A stretch of 20,735 nucleotides of DNA from Verrucomicrobiota bacterium (GTDB lineage: Bacteria; Verrucomicrobiota; Verrucomicrobiia; Limisphaerales; CAIQOK01): positions 1 through 20,735 of the forward strand of contig JANYDP010000091.1 of NCBI GenBank assembly GCA_025363535.1, given 5' to 3'. Positions 1-9,110 of the stretch are shown here, piece by piece. Under the pieces are notes generated by a model, which was given only the letters and a program-made list of their open reading frames with translations, was not told the DNA's origin and made no database searches. Position 1 is the stretch's first letter; the number at the start of each line of letters is the position of its first letter. Position numbers and translations under genes: made by a program.

Positions 1-1317
1 CAGGTAATCGGGACCTGAAATCCGCGCGTTATCCAGTTTCAAAGTGCGGCTCGCGGTGATTTCAATTCGTTGTGGCAAATTCGTCAGTGCCCCGCCGAAA
101 CTGCTGTTGCTAGAGGTGGAGGTCGCAACTAATCGAGCATCCACGTAGGCGTAGAGGTTGGACACCGTCGCAGAAGGAAAGAAAGGCAGATTGGGTGTCT
201 CGGCATTGCCTAGTCCTAGTTGAGGACTGGTGCTCTGTGAAAAGGAATAGTTGATGGGAATGCCATTATACACAAACGTGTTGGTCGTGACCGCCGCGTA
301 TAGATCCGACAAATATAGATAGTTAGTCATCAACGCACTTGTCTCCGGATCAATGAATGGAGCCACCCATTCGATGTGGGCCGCCCCCGCCCCAACAATG
401 GCACCGCCGCCGAAATAGACATGATTGATGACACCCGGACTGGTGTCCTGAAGGAAGATCGCCCGCTTGACGACAGTGTTGAAACCGTTGTTGACTGAAA
501 ATGAATAGGGGATTGAATTAGTCAGATCCAAAAAGAAGGTCGTTCCATTGATCGTCTGAAAGAATGAGGAGAAGGCGCGGTTCTGCTGTAAATCAATCCC
601 GGGATTCCAGTCTCCGTTGGTGTCAGTCCCCACCCCGTAATCCGCGCTGGAAACCCCGACGCTGGTGACGCCAAAAAACACATTTGAGACCGTAGTGGTT
701 GCGGTGAAGCCGAGTTCACCCTCTCGCAAATCAACATTTTCACCCGTGAGCTTGATCAGCGAGTTGACTGGCGTGGTATTGAACGCGTTGCCAATCCCGA
801 AGAAGATGTTGTTCTGCGCTGAGTTGTCCAGCAGGATGGATCCCGAATTGATGATGTTAGTCGCGGTGGCAATAAATTTGGCGTTGCCCACCAAACTCAG
901 GCCCGGGAAGAAAAAGGAGTTGGATGCGAAGCCGGTGCAAAAGATGTTGCCACCGCTGGGACCGTTGCGCTGATTGACAAAATTGGCCGACATCTTGTTG
1001 AACGGCACATGCGGCACGGGCGGAATAAAGTAACTGGGTTCAAAATCCATCACAAACCCGGCATTCCCGAACATGGAACCAGTGTTCGTGTAATTGAGCA
1101 CACTGGAAAAATCGTAGTAGTAAGAACTCGCGGTGATCAAATCTGCCGGCACGTTGACATTAAACACCCCGCGATTGACAAAATTGGTGGCATCTATCTG
1201 CGGAGGAACTATGTCGGAAAAGGTTCCCGTCCAAGGGTAGGTGGATGATTGGGCCGGAGCGAACGGTGCGACTGCCAACGCCATGATGCACAAGCTCGTA
1301 AGTAAAACACATTTCAT
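1..1317 (-). CDS. Large secreted beta-solenoid-like protein (C-terminus beyond the window edge)
   Basis: The frame is open for 439 codons from an ATG at 1317 to the first base of the window, so only the N-terminal part is visible. A Sec signal peptide is clear: a short basic start, a hydrophobic stretch over residues 4-19 and an APA site before Gln23. The mature part is rich in Asn, Thr, Ser, Gly and Phe. It has loosely repeating units of the type 'NAKFIATATNIINSGSILLD', in which short hydrophobic strands alternate with Asn/Gly turns, as in beta-helical adhesins and other cell-surface proteins. I see no catalytic motif and do not recognise a named family. The start lies 44 bp after the preceding gene on the same strand, so it probably belongs to the secretin operon. 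No Shine-Dalgarno sequence precedes the ATG. A surface or secreted role is inferred from composition and signal peptide only. Confidence 0.8.
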   Translation of the reverse strand, partial: MKCVLLTSLCIMALAVAPFAPAQSSTYPWTGTFSDIVPPQIDATNFVNRGVFNVNVPADLITASSYYYDFSSVLNYTNTGSMFGNAGFVMDFEPSYFIPPVPHVPFNKMSANFVNQRNGPSGGNIFCTGFASNSFFFPGLSLVGNAKFIATATNIINSGSILLDNSAQNNIFFGIGNAFNTTPVNSLIKLTGENVDLREGELGFTATTTVSNVFFGVTSVGVSSADYGVGTDTNGDWNPGIDLQQNRAFSSFFQTINGTTFFLDLTNSIPYSFSVNNGFNTVVKRAIFLQDTSPGVINHVYFGGGAIVGAGAAHIEWVAPFIDPETSALMTNYLYLSDLYAAVTTNTFVYNGIPINYSFSQSTSPQLGLGNAETPNLPFFPSATVSNLYAYVDARLVATSTSSNSSFGGALTNLPQRIEITASRTLKLDNARISGPDYL

Positions 1318-1361
1318 AGCGTCTGGGTGGTTTGCAAAATTGAATCGGGATTTCATGACAC

Positions 1362-3758
1362 TCAAGGAAGAATTGTAATGGACAAGGTGGTATCTACAAA
1401 CCGTGTGCGCGCGTCCGTCATGCGAACCGTGAAGTCAAAGGTTTGTTGAATGGGCACTCCCGAAGGCGTGCCCGTAAGCTCGCCAGCGGCGGACAAGGTA
1501 AGGCCCGCCGGCAATCCAGCCGAACCGGGAGCGAGTGTCCAGCTATAAGGAGATTGACCGCCCGTCACGGAAAAGGCGTTCGTATAAATCACCCCGGAAA
1601 CTGAGTTGGTGTAAACAAACGAGTAAGGCACGCCATTGGTTCCATTACCGAGACTGGTGGGTTGAACTCGGATGATGAACTGATTGACCAGGTTATCCAA
1701 GCTGGCGCCGTTCGGGTAAACTACGGGATCATTGGTGGTGCCATCAAAGGAGGCCCACACCAGACCACGCACGGCAGTGGATTGATCGGCGACAAAGGCG
1801 ATCGAACTTCCCGCCAGCGCGAAATCATAAAAGTTCTCACTGATGACACCGACCTTGTTGAAGGTAAACGTGGTGGGAGATTGGATGGTTCCTGGGCCGG
1901 CCAGACCGTTCGCGGCGGCTTGATTATAGCGCGGAAATGAAGTCAACACCGTGTCCACAATCGGAAACAGTGTGCTCTGCGGTCCCTGGGCCAGATCATC
2001 GGCTGTAAACAGAAAATCAGGTTGATTCACCACGCGACGGATTTGCTGCGTATGGAGCGTGTTATTCGTCAACTCCACCATGGTGTAACTGTTAGTGGCG
2101 GGCATCCAGAACGTGCCAATCAGCGAGTCAAAATCCCGACGAACAAACCGAACCTGCTCGATTCCTTGACGAAGACCCACCGTGTCGGCCGGACAGATAA
2201 CCGGCAGATAGACCAGCCAGTTGTTAGTGAAGGTGGTAATCGTGCTAAAGGTGGCCGTCTGGTTTGTGCCTCCTATGCCGAAGGTAACGGAAGAGATTAG
2301 GTTGGTCGTGGTAACTACGTTCGTATAGATGCTGCCTATGACTTTGATCGCGCACAAATTCGTCGGCAACAGGTAGAAGCTTCCCGATGGCACATTAATC
2401 GTGATGGGTTTGCTTGTATTGGTCTTCAGTGTTATTGGCGAACCGGATGGCGAGAACGGGGCAGTTCCGGGCGTGATCGTCTGGGTGCGGTAAGTGGTAG
2501 TGCTTGAATATGTGTTGGTGATGATGTTTCCAAAATCATGGATGAAATGGAAGATCGGCACCGGATTCGGAGTGGCGACCGCAATGATTGCGATCGTTCC
2601 CACCGGCGAAAACGGGATCGAAGTCACCACCAAAGAGATATTGGTGACCCAGCCCAATGTCGGCGGCAATTCAATTGTATTGTTTATAACCAAACCTGGA
2701 TAAAGAGCCTGGAGCGCGGCCGCATTGTTCGTGGACGCCTGCGCCGCAAAAAGACCCAAGTCAAACATGTTGGTCAGCAGCAACGGGGTGGCGCTATTGG
2801 TCACGAACTGAACCGTGTCCGGCCCGGAGCTTTCAATATTGTAGTTATTAGTCTGGAGCAAATACCTCAAGCCTCCGACATCATCCCGAGTCAGATAATT
2901 GTAAAAACCGCCTACATGCAACCCCACGCCGCCGGCATTGTGCCCATCATAAAGAATTTTCGGTGCAGTTCCGATCCAAGCCGCTTGTGACGCCACCGCC
3001 GTCCAAGTGTCCGCCAGCGGATCCACAGCGTACGGAACCGTGTAGGCCAGCAACGGCCCGGTACAGACCTCAACAATTCCATAGGTATATAATGTTCCAT
3101 TTACGTAGGCCGAGTAATCCGGCTGCTGCAATCCCGACCGCATCACGTCAAAATTCCGCATGACCACAAGATAAGAATTGCCCACCGGACAGGCTATTGG
3201 AGTCGTATTGCGATCATGCAACGTCCAAGTATAACGATCCGGTGAATCAAGCCCCAACTGATTCATCATGAGATGCATCGTCATGGACTTGAGGTCGGTC
3301 ATGAACAGATTCTGCGCCTGGTAGTTGATGCGCTGGGACTGCAACGGAAACTCCGACAGGTCGCCGCTATACTGGGAAATGTTGGTCAGGCTGTTCATGA
3401 CCAGATAGGCCTGATCCACCGCCGCCACGCCGTTGGAACCGAAGTACTCTAGGAAATTGGCATCAAAGGCGTAATACATCACCGGAGTGTTACGTCTAAA
3501 TTCTTCACCTATATTATGAGGGCCACCATCATCCGAATACCCAACCACCCCACCGGGAATGCCATTGAAATAACTATCCCACCGATAACCAATCACATTA
3601 ACTTGGTAAGCTTCAAACGGCCCCATCAGCGCGAAGCCATGCGAGACCTGGACACTCATGACCAAAGCGGCCAGCACCGCCAACTTTTTCAAATAACGCT
3701 GCATAGAAGAAAATTTCAGGCTCATGTCCATGATAAAATGGGTGGATCGTTGCTTCAT
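1362..3758 (-). CDS. Large secreted protein with C-terminal Ig-like (He_PIG-type) domain
   Basis: A 798-residue exported protein. The first ATG gives a 20-residue leader before the real signal peptide (hydrophobic residues about 24-40), so translation may start at Met12 or Met19 instead; none of these starts has a ribosome binding site. The N-terminal 250 residues are rich in aromatic residues (for example 'YTWTLHD', 'NSYLVVMRNFDVM') and contain no HExxH or other recognisable catalytic motif. The middle is a long Thr/Asn/Ser-rich beta region. The last 100 or so residues, with 'GVPYSFVYTNSVSG', 'GQSPYSWTLAPGSAGLPAGL' and 'GELTGTPS', match the putative Ig domain often found in bacterial surface proteins (He_PIG type). 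The gene starts 3 bp after the stop of the upstream gene, so translation is probably coupled. The function is unknown. Its place behind a secretin suggests a substrate or surface partner of that machine, which is inference. Confidence 0.85.
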   Translation of the reverse strand: MKQRSTHFIMDMSLKFSSMQRYLKKLAVLAALVMSVQVSHGFALMGPFEAYQVNVIGYRWDSYFNGIPGGVVGYSDDGGPHNIGEEFRRNTPVMYYAFDANFLEYFGSNGVAAVDQAYLVMNSLTNISQYSGDLSEFPLQSQRINYQAQNLFMTDLKSMTMHLMMNQLGLDSPDRYTWTLHDRNTTPIACPVGNSYLVVMRNFDVMRSGLQQPDYSAYVNGTLYTYGIVEVCTGPLLAYTVPYAVDPLADTWTAVASQAAWIGTAPKILYDGHNAGGVGLHVGGFYNYLTRDDVGGLRYLLQTNNYNIESSGPDTVQFVTNSATPLLLTNMFDLGLFAAQASTNNAAALQALYPGLVINNTIELPPTLGWVTNISLVVTSIPFSPVGTIAIIAVATPNPVPIFHFIHDFGNIITNTYSSTTTYRTQTITPGTAPFSPSGSPITLKTNTSKPITINVPSGSFYLLPTNLCAIKVIGSIYTNVVTTTNLISSVTFGIGGTNQTATFSTITTFTNNWLVYLPVICPADTVGLRQGIEQVRFVRRDFDSLIGTFWMPATNSYTMVELTNNTLHTQQIRRVVNQPDFLFTADDLAQGPQSTLFPIVDTVLTSFPRYNQAAANGLAGPGTIQSPTTFTFNKVGVISENFYDFALAGSSIAFVADQSTAVRGLVWASFDGTTNDPVVYPNGASLDNLVNQFIIRVQPTSLGNGTNGVPYSFVYTNSVSGVIYTNAFSVTGGQSPYSWTLAPGSAGLPAGLTLSAAGELTGTPSGVPIQQTFDFTVRMTDARTRFVDTTLSITILP

Positions 3759-3761
3759 GGA

Positions 3762-6203
3762 CTAGGGTTGATTCAAGTTCACCGGTCCACTTTGCTTATT
3801 CGTGTTGATAAAGAACCCCGCACCCGTGCCACCTTCCAGCAATACCCCGTAGAATGGAATACTGGGGCTGGTCAGGCTGCCCGCAAACGACCCATCGGTC
3901 TTGAGATTAAACGTCTTTAAGTTTGCCCCGCGCGCCGGTGCGCTGCTGCCCGAAAAAATGACTGATGACTCCAAAGTCGAACCCAACCCAGCACCACTCA
4001 GATGCAACTGCCCCGCCCCGCTCACCGGCCGGACATAGGGCGCGCCGATGACCGAAACTTCATTCGTATAACCAGCTTTGTAGGAAGCGGCCGAAGCGGA
4101 AGCAGCCTTGAAGCAAATCAAGTCCCCGGTCACAGCCCCGTTTGGTGTCGGCGCAACGGACTTGATCTGAATCCAACCCATCACCAAACCATCGCTGAAA
4201 GTTGCATAGACCGGCCAGATGCCAGATTTGGAAATGGCATTCGGGCTTTTTGACGCACTGGGCTTTGTTCCGTCAGCTAGGGTCACGCTCCAAGAAACCG
4301 AGCCGGCGTCATCCACGGCTGCCGTCCCAAAGCCACTCCCCGCCGGGCCGCTTGGGACATTTGCCGCTGCCGCAAACGCCAGTGTATATTTGCCAGCCAA
4401 GGGTGTTTTTTGGGTGGTCTGATTGAAAACCTGCCGGTCAGCAAGGAGCATCGCAGTCCAATTGCCTGACTTCACTTCGCCATGAATTTGATCGCCGCCA
4501 GCCAAGTCCTCCCGGAAATTGACCACCAAGGGTGTGAACGTTCCGCGAGGGATGATTCTGGTTCCGCTATTTCCGAGATCATCAAATGATCCTGACAGCG
4601 AATAGCTGGTTCCTCCCATTGTCAGACTCGCGCTATACCCCTTGCCGGAGGTGGTTTTGGCCCGGAAATAACCTGAGCTGGCCGGTGACACCCCGGCGGC
4701 TTCATAGAATAGTCCGTTGTAATTTCCAGCCGCCAAGCCGAACGCATTTGTCGCCGGCACCCCGGAACCACCACTGGAAACTGCCCCCGGATAACCAAGG
4801 GTCGGGGGTTCGATATAGGGACCTGGAATTATTTTGCTGCTTGAAGTGTCAATTTTGGCAGGTGCTTCGCCAACATAACTCGGTGCGGCGTAGATCGCGG
4901 TCGGCGGTGGCGAAATAAAATCTCCACCTGCAAATATTTCCGCGAACAGGTCGTTACGCGACGCGCTGTACGATGGACTGGTCCAGACCGCCAGAAATCT
5001 CCCCGCACCGTCGGCGGCCAATGCTGGCTCTTGCTGCGAACCCAGTGTGGTTGAGTTCACACGCAATTCATCGCCGACGGATGTGCCGTCCAAATTCAAA
5101 AATTGGCCGTAGATTCCCGCCCCGGAACCATCTTGCCCAATGCTGGTCCAGATAACTAGGTAGTTCGTCCCGGAAGCACTGACCCGCGGAGCAAACTGAT
5201 CACCATAGAGCTGCGTGTTCACGCGCCGTTCCATGCCGGCGATATAAGAAATCGAACTCGGAAAGGTGAACGGGCGGACATAAACATCCCAGCCGTTGTT
5301 CAATAATTTTGAATCTTTGCCGCTCCAACTAAATAATACACTGCCGTCCACAGCAGCCGCCACCGCCGGGTTGGCACTCGCGTTGGCACTGTCATTCACC
5401 AGGAACTCGCTCATGGTCGCCAGTCCATTTGCATCAAAGCGCCGCGCGTAAATATCCACGCTGGCCAACTGGAACTGGCTGGGCGATACCGCCACACTGT
5501 TGGTTCCCCCGAGGTTTCGTTTCTGCTCCGAAACCCAAGCCACCACGAAACCGCCATCCGCCAGAGCGGTCACTGAGGGCGTGCGCTGATTGAACGGTGT
5601 GAATTCATTGATTTGAAATTCTGCGCCCAGCTTCTGGCCGGTCGGCGAAAAGATTTGACCGTACACATCCTGCATCGTGTTGGTGTTAAAGCTGGCATAA
5701 ACGATGACCGCGTTGCCGTTGTTCAACACCGTCACCGCCGGGTTTCCCTGATAAATTTTTGCTGACGCATTGACCATTTGATCCAACCCCAGCCAGGTGT
5801 TGCTGGTGGAAAGAAACCGCGCGTAGATGTGTTGGAAACCCTGCCGACCACCCTGCCACACAAAGACCGCGCCACCGTTGTTGAGCAGTGCCACCCGCGC
5901 ATTTTCCTGATCCGCCTTGCTTGTTCCGTTCACACGAAACGGACCCCCCGCGCCGTTCAGCGAGCCGTTCAATGCCCGACCACTGATACCCCAGCCATCC
6001 CCATCCGTCGCATTGTCCTGCCAGACAATGTAGCCACCGCCAGCATTGATACTGACGTGCGGCATGACCTGATCTCCTGGCAATGCCCCGGCAATGGCAT
6101 ACTCCCCGCCCAGCGGCGCGAAGCCTGACTCGGCGGAGACGATGAACGGAATCACCACTGCGAGGCCGCAGACCAACTTACGGGCTAACAACGAAAATGA
6201 CAT
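3762..6203 (-). CDS. Secreted protein with seven propeller-like repeats and a C-terminal beta-rich module
   Basis: An 813-residue protein with a signal peptide (hydrophobic residues 11-23, probable cut after VSA at 22-24). From residue 45 to 425 there are seven repeats of about 55-70 residues. Each has a strand ending in Trp or an equivalent: YIVWQD near 58, VFVWQG near 113, VIVYAS near 166, VVAWVS near 220, LFSWSG near 290, LVIWTS near 349 and LAVWTS near 404. Most repeats also carry an 'IYARRFD'-like strand followed by 'F.VN'. Seven units of this size suggest a seven-bladed beta-propeller. Residues 493-813 form a different module opening with 'GNYNGLFYE' and rich in SG/GS strands; I have the impression of related modules in other verrucomicrobial exported proteins. 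The gene lies 67 bp after the secretin gene and 3 bp before the next one. I see no enzyme motif. A surface or secreted binding role is inference. Confidence 0.85.
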   Translation of the reverse strand: MSFSLLARKLVCGLAVVIPFIVSAESGFAPLGGEYAIAGALPGDQVMPHVSINAGGGYIVWQDNATDGDGWGISGRALNGSLNGAGGPFRVNGTSKADQENARVALLNNGGAVFVWQGGRQGFQHIYARFLSTSNTWLGLDQMVNASAKIYQGNPAVTVLNNGNAVIVYASFNTNTMQDVYGQIFSPTGQKLGAEFQINEFTPFNQRTPSVTALADGGFVVAWVSEQKRNLGGTNSVAVSPSQFQLASVDIYARRFDANGLATMSEFLVNDSANASANPAVAAAVDGSVLFSWSGKDSKLLNNGWDVYVRPFTFPSSISYIAGMERRVNTQLYGDQFAPRVSASGTNYLVIWTSIGQDGSGAGIYGQFLNLDGTSVGDELRVNSTTLGSQQEPALAADGAGRFLAVWTSPSYSASRNDLFAEIFAGGDFISPPPTAIYAAPSYVGEAPAKIDTSSSKIIPGPYIEPPTLGYPGAVSSGGSGVPATNAFGLAAGNYNGLFYEAAGVSPASSGYFRAKTTSGKGYSASLTMGGTSYSLSGSFDDLGNSGTRIIPRGTFTPLVVNFREDLAGGDQIHGEVKSGNWTAMLLADRQVFNQTTQKTPLAGKYTLAFAAAANVPSGPAGSGFGTAAVDDAGSVSWSVTLADGTKPSASKSPNAISKSGIWPVYATFSDGLVMGWIQIKSVAPTPNGAVTGDLICFKAASASAASYKAGYTNEVSVIGAPYVRPVSGAGQLHLSGAGLGSTLESSVIFSGSSAPARGANLKTFNLKTDGSFAGSLTSPSIPFYGVLLEGGTGAGFFINTNKQSGPVNLNQP

Positions 6204-6270
6204 AATGCGTTTAAAACTTTTCCGGGCTACAGGACATTATCCATGTTTTCACTGGCAACGCAACATTGGT

Positions 6271-9081
6271 TCAGGGATTCGCGGCAGCGGCCCGCTGCGC
6301 CGGATAATTATTCGGTGAAAACGGCAACTCTTCATCCGTATGCACCCGGTTGCCCGCCGGATCAATAATGGTCGGCGACACGAAGATCAGCAGGTTGCCT
6401 TTGCTGGATTTGTTTTGCTCGCTGCGGAACAGACGCCCCACCCACGGCAGGTCACCCAGCACGGGCAGTTGATCTTTCACCCGGGTCACGTTGTCCGTGA
6501 TCAACCCGCCCAGCACGATGGTCTGGCCATCCCAGACCGCGCAACTAGTCGTCACCGAACGGATGCGGAAACGGGGCAGCGGCAACACCGCCGTAATCGG
6601 TGTGTTCGCGCCTTGCTGCGCCTGAATGACAAACTGGCCGGGATCATCATAACCGAGAAACTCCACCAAGGTCGGGATCAAAGTCATCTGGATTGTATAG
6701 CCATCCGCCGAAACGTACGGGATCACGTCAATCGTCGGGCCCAACGGAACCACACTCGTTCCGGGAGTAACGGACTGTTGCGATTGTTGAATCACCGTAT
6801 TGCCGCCAGTGGCCTGGTTTCCACCGCCACTACCTTGGTTCACCCCGCTGCTGGTTACGATGTAGCGCAAATCCACCGCCTGAAATTGCGTCTGCCGTCC
6901 GCTCAACGTGGTCACCTCGCCATCCGTCAACTCGTCCACTCCGTCGCGCTGTTGGAGCGCATGTAAAACCATTTTGAATTGGGGATTGGTCAGGATGCCC
7001 GTCAACGATCCGATCGCGGGAGCGTTGATGGTATTGCGCAAACCGGAAGTCAACAGCCCATCGGAAGCCGCCGGTGCGGTTGCCGTGCCAAACAACTGGC
7101 TGCCCGGGAAAGTGCCCTCGGGATTCGCGAAGCTAGGCGCACCAGTGAAGGATGGCTGGGTGCCGCCAGAAGCCGCTGCCTGCCCGCCAATGTTGATGTT
7201 TCCAAGATACCAGTCGAAACCCAAGGCCTTGCTGTCGTTCTGGGTGACTTCGACAAATTTCACGCGGATGTTCACCTGCGGCGGCGCAATGTTGAGCACT
7301 TGAATCGCCTGTTCGATGATGTCCAAATCTTCCGAAGTCGCGCGCACCCACATGGTGCCTTCACGATCATTAAAGAAAACACTCTTGGGCGGATCAAGAT
7401 TGACACCTTCAGCGCGGAAATAAGCAATCACTGCGGACTGCACTAGCGACATATTGCGAATGGACGTCACGCCCGAAATGCCATTCCCGGTTTGGCCACC
7501 CTGTCCGCCTTGGGCACCTTGTTGTCCACCAGCGCCACGATTACCGCCGCCGCCGCCGCCGGAGGTGGTACCGCCCGCCACGCTCACGCGCGGAAGTATT
7601 CCACCGCCACCGCCCTGGCCACTTTGGCCGCCACCGCCGCCGCCGCCACTACTTCTGCCACCACCACCACCACCACCGCCACCGCCGCCGCCACCGCCGC
7701 CACCGCCCGATGATTGCGTGCTGCTGGCAAAATCAAAAGCTTCCACGCCTTGCAATCCCTCTTGAAATGTATTCGGATCCACCTTGAACCGGCGGCTGGA
7801 CAAAGGCGCGCTTTCATTCCCCTTCAAGGAAAATTCCACCCAGGAATCTTTGATGGAATATTTGATGGGATGATCCGCAACGGTGACAATCGCATCCAGC
7901 GCATCCGCCAGCCGGATGTCGGTCAGGGCGGGATTGATTTTCACATGCACGTCGTTGTTGAGATCAATCTGTTCCGCCTGCGGAGCCTGGGTGGCGAGCG
8001 GCAGGCCCGTGGCCGGATCCGTCGGCGGCTGCTGCGGTGGCGGCGTAAATCCACGCGCGCCCTCCAAGCCTGGGCCGCCACCAAGACCCCCCAACCCGCC
8101 GGCCACCGGCGTGGTGACCACAGAGGCCGCCGCCGAAGCGGAGGAGTTAACCAGGAAATTAATGCCCTTGTTGTTGGGATCGCGCTTTTTGGCCAGCACG
8201 CCAAGCGTGCGGATCACCTCGGAGAGCGGAACCGCCTCCTGAAATTCCAACGTGTCGAGATGGATCGAGTCGAGCTTCGCCACGATCGCCTGCCGGGCCG
8301 GGCTGGTGTTGACCAGATTTGTTCGGGCCATCGGGTTCGGCATCGGCAGCACATTGCGCTTTTTGCTATCCGGCCATGATTCTTCCACACGGACGATCTT
8401 GGTCTGCGAATCCACATTGCGCCCGGCCAAAGAGCGCTTCATCCGTTCCTGCTGCACCAAGCCTTGATAGTAACTCGCACCTTCGCTGCCGGGATCCAGT
8501 TTCATGGCCGTCTTGAGCTTGGCGTCGGCCTCGTCATGCTTGCCGTTCTGCAACAACACGCGCGCGTCTTGCACGAGAATGGCCGCTTCTTCTTTGTTTT
8601 TCTGAATCGTCGGCAACTGATCCAACACATCTTGGTTGGGCGTGAATCTTTTCTGGGCGGCGAGCTGGGCGTCATTTTGCGCCTTGAATTGTTGGGCGAC
8701 ATTGTCATGGCTGCTCACGCGCAGCACATCGTCCACATGGGTTTTGGCTTCCCGGTAATCGCCGCGGCTTTGCGCCTGCTTGGCCAGGGCCATGCGGGCG
8801 GCGGTCAGGCCGGCGACGGTTTGTTTTTTCTCCGCGTCCACATTGGAGCCGATGCCCTCGATCAGCGTCCACGCCTCGTCATAATCCTTGGCGGCGGCCC
8901 CCAGATCGTGCCGCTGCTCGGCCACGCGGGCGTCCACCAGTTTTTGACGCAGCGTGATGCGGTCGGCATCGCGGCGCAGGGCTTCATTGACCGCCGTGGC
9001 CGTGTCCGACTGGGCGGACGACCGCATGGCCGCCGCGAGCAGAATGCTCACACTGAGAGAAATCGTGAGTGCTTTTATCAT
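6271..9081 (-). CDS. Secretin (PilQ/GspD-like, Amuc_1098 type)
   Basis: An outer-membrane secretin forming the exit channel of a type IV pilus or type II secretion machine. I prefer the ATG at 9081 (936 aa) because it starts directly at a signal peptide (residues 1-24, ending 'RSSAQ'). A TTG at 9114, overlapping the stop of the upstream gene, would add 11 residues. Order of parts: a TPR-like helical region (about 30-215); an N-domain-like region starting 'LDTLEFQEAVPLSEVIRTLG' and interrupted by a Gly/Pro-rich insert (about 320-370); a glycine tract (459-535) including 17 glycines in a row; a KH-like secretin domain containing 'DLDIIEQAIQVLNIAPPQVN'; then the secretin core with the conserved 'TIVLGGLI', 'LPVLGDLPWVGRLFRS' and 'LLIFVSPTIIDP' near the C-terminus. 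The long glycine linker is unusual for a secretin. PilQ and GspD cannot be separated from sequence alone, but the pilM-N-O-P-Q gene order favours the pilus type. Confidence 0.93.
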   Translation of the reverse strand: MIKALTISLSVSILLAAAMRSSAQSDTATAVNEALRRDADRITLRQKLVDARVAEQRHDLGAAAKDYDEAWTLIEGIGSNVDAEKKQTVAGLTAARMALAKQAQSRGDYREAKTHVDDVLRVSSHDNVAQQFKAQNDAQLAAQKRFTPNQDVLDQLPTIQKNKEEAAILVQDARVLLQNGKHDEADAKLKTAMKLDPGSEGASYYQGLVQQERMKRSLAGRNVDSQTKIVRVEESWPDSKKRNVLPMPNPMARTNLVNTSPARQAIVAKLDSIHLDTLEFQEAVPLSEVIRTLGVLAKKRDPNNKGINFLVNSSASAAASVVTTPVAGGLGGLGGGPGLEGARGFTPPPQQPPTDPATGLPLATQAPQAEQIDLNNDVHVKINPALTDIRLADALDAIVTVADHPIKYSIKDSWVEFSLKGNESAPLSSRRFKVDPNTFQEGLQGVEAFDFASSTQSSGGGGGGGGGGGGGGGGGRSSGGGGGGGQSGQGGGGGILPRVSVAGGTTSGGGGGGNRGAGGQQGAQGGQGGQTGNGISGVTSIRNMSLVQSAVIAYFRAEGVNLDPPKSVFFNDREGTMWVRATSEDLDIIEQAIQVLNIAPPQVNIRVKFVEVTQNDSKALGFDWYLGNINIGGQAAASGGTQPSFTGAPSFANPEGTFPGSQLFGTATAPAASDGLLTSGLRNTINAPAIGSLTGILTNPQFKMVLHALQQRDGVDELTDGEVTTLSGRQTQFQAVDLRYIVTSSGVNQGSGGGNQATGGNTVIQQSQQSVTPGTSVVPLGPTIDVIPYVSADGYTIQMTLIPTLVEFLGYDDPGQFVIQAQQGANTPITAVLPLPRFRIRSVTTSCAVWDGQTIVLGGLITDNVTRVKDQLPVLGDLPWVGRLFRSEQNKSSKGNLLIFVSPTIIDPAGNRVHTDEELPFSPNNYPAQRAAAANP
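7474..7707 (-). repeat. Glycine-codon simple repeat in the secretin gene
   Basis: The coding strand is a long run of GGN codons, broken only by short stretches with Ser, Gln, Arg, Ala, Val and Thr. It includes 17 successive Gly codons at 7657-7707, among them six successive GGT codons. It encodes a flexible linker in the secretin between the N-domains and the channel part. The unit is three bases, so slippage would change linker length without shifting the frame. Confidence 0.9.
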
Positions 9082-9110
9082 GGTTCGTTTATTTGAATGC
9101 GCCGCCTTTG

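Noticed and set aside
7454..7765. Plus-strand proline-rich reading frame
   Set aside because: It is the complement of the glycine-codon tract in the secretin.
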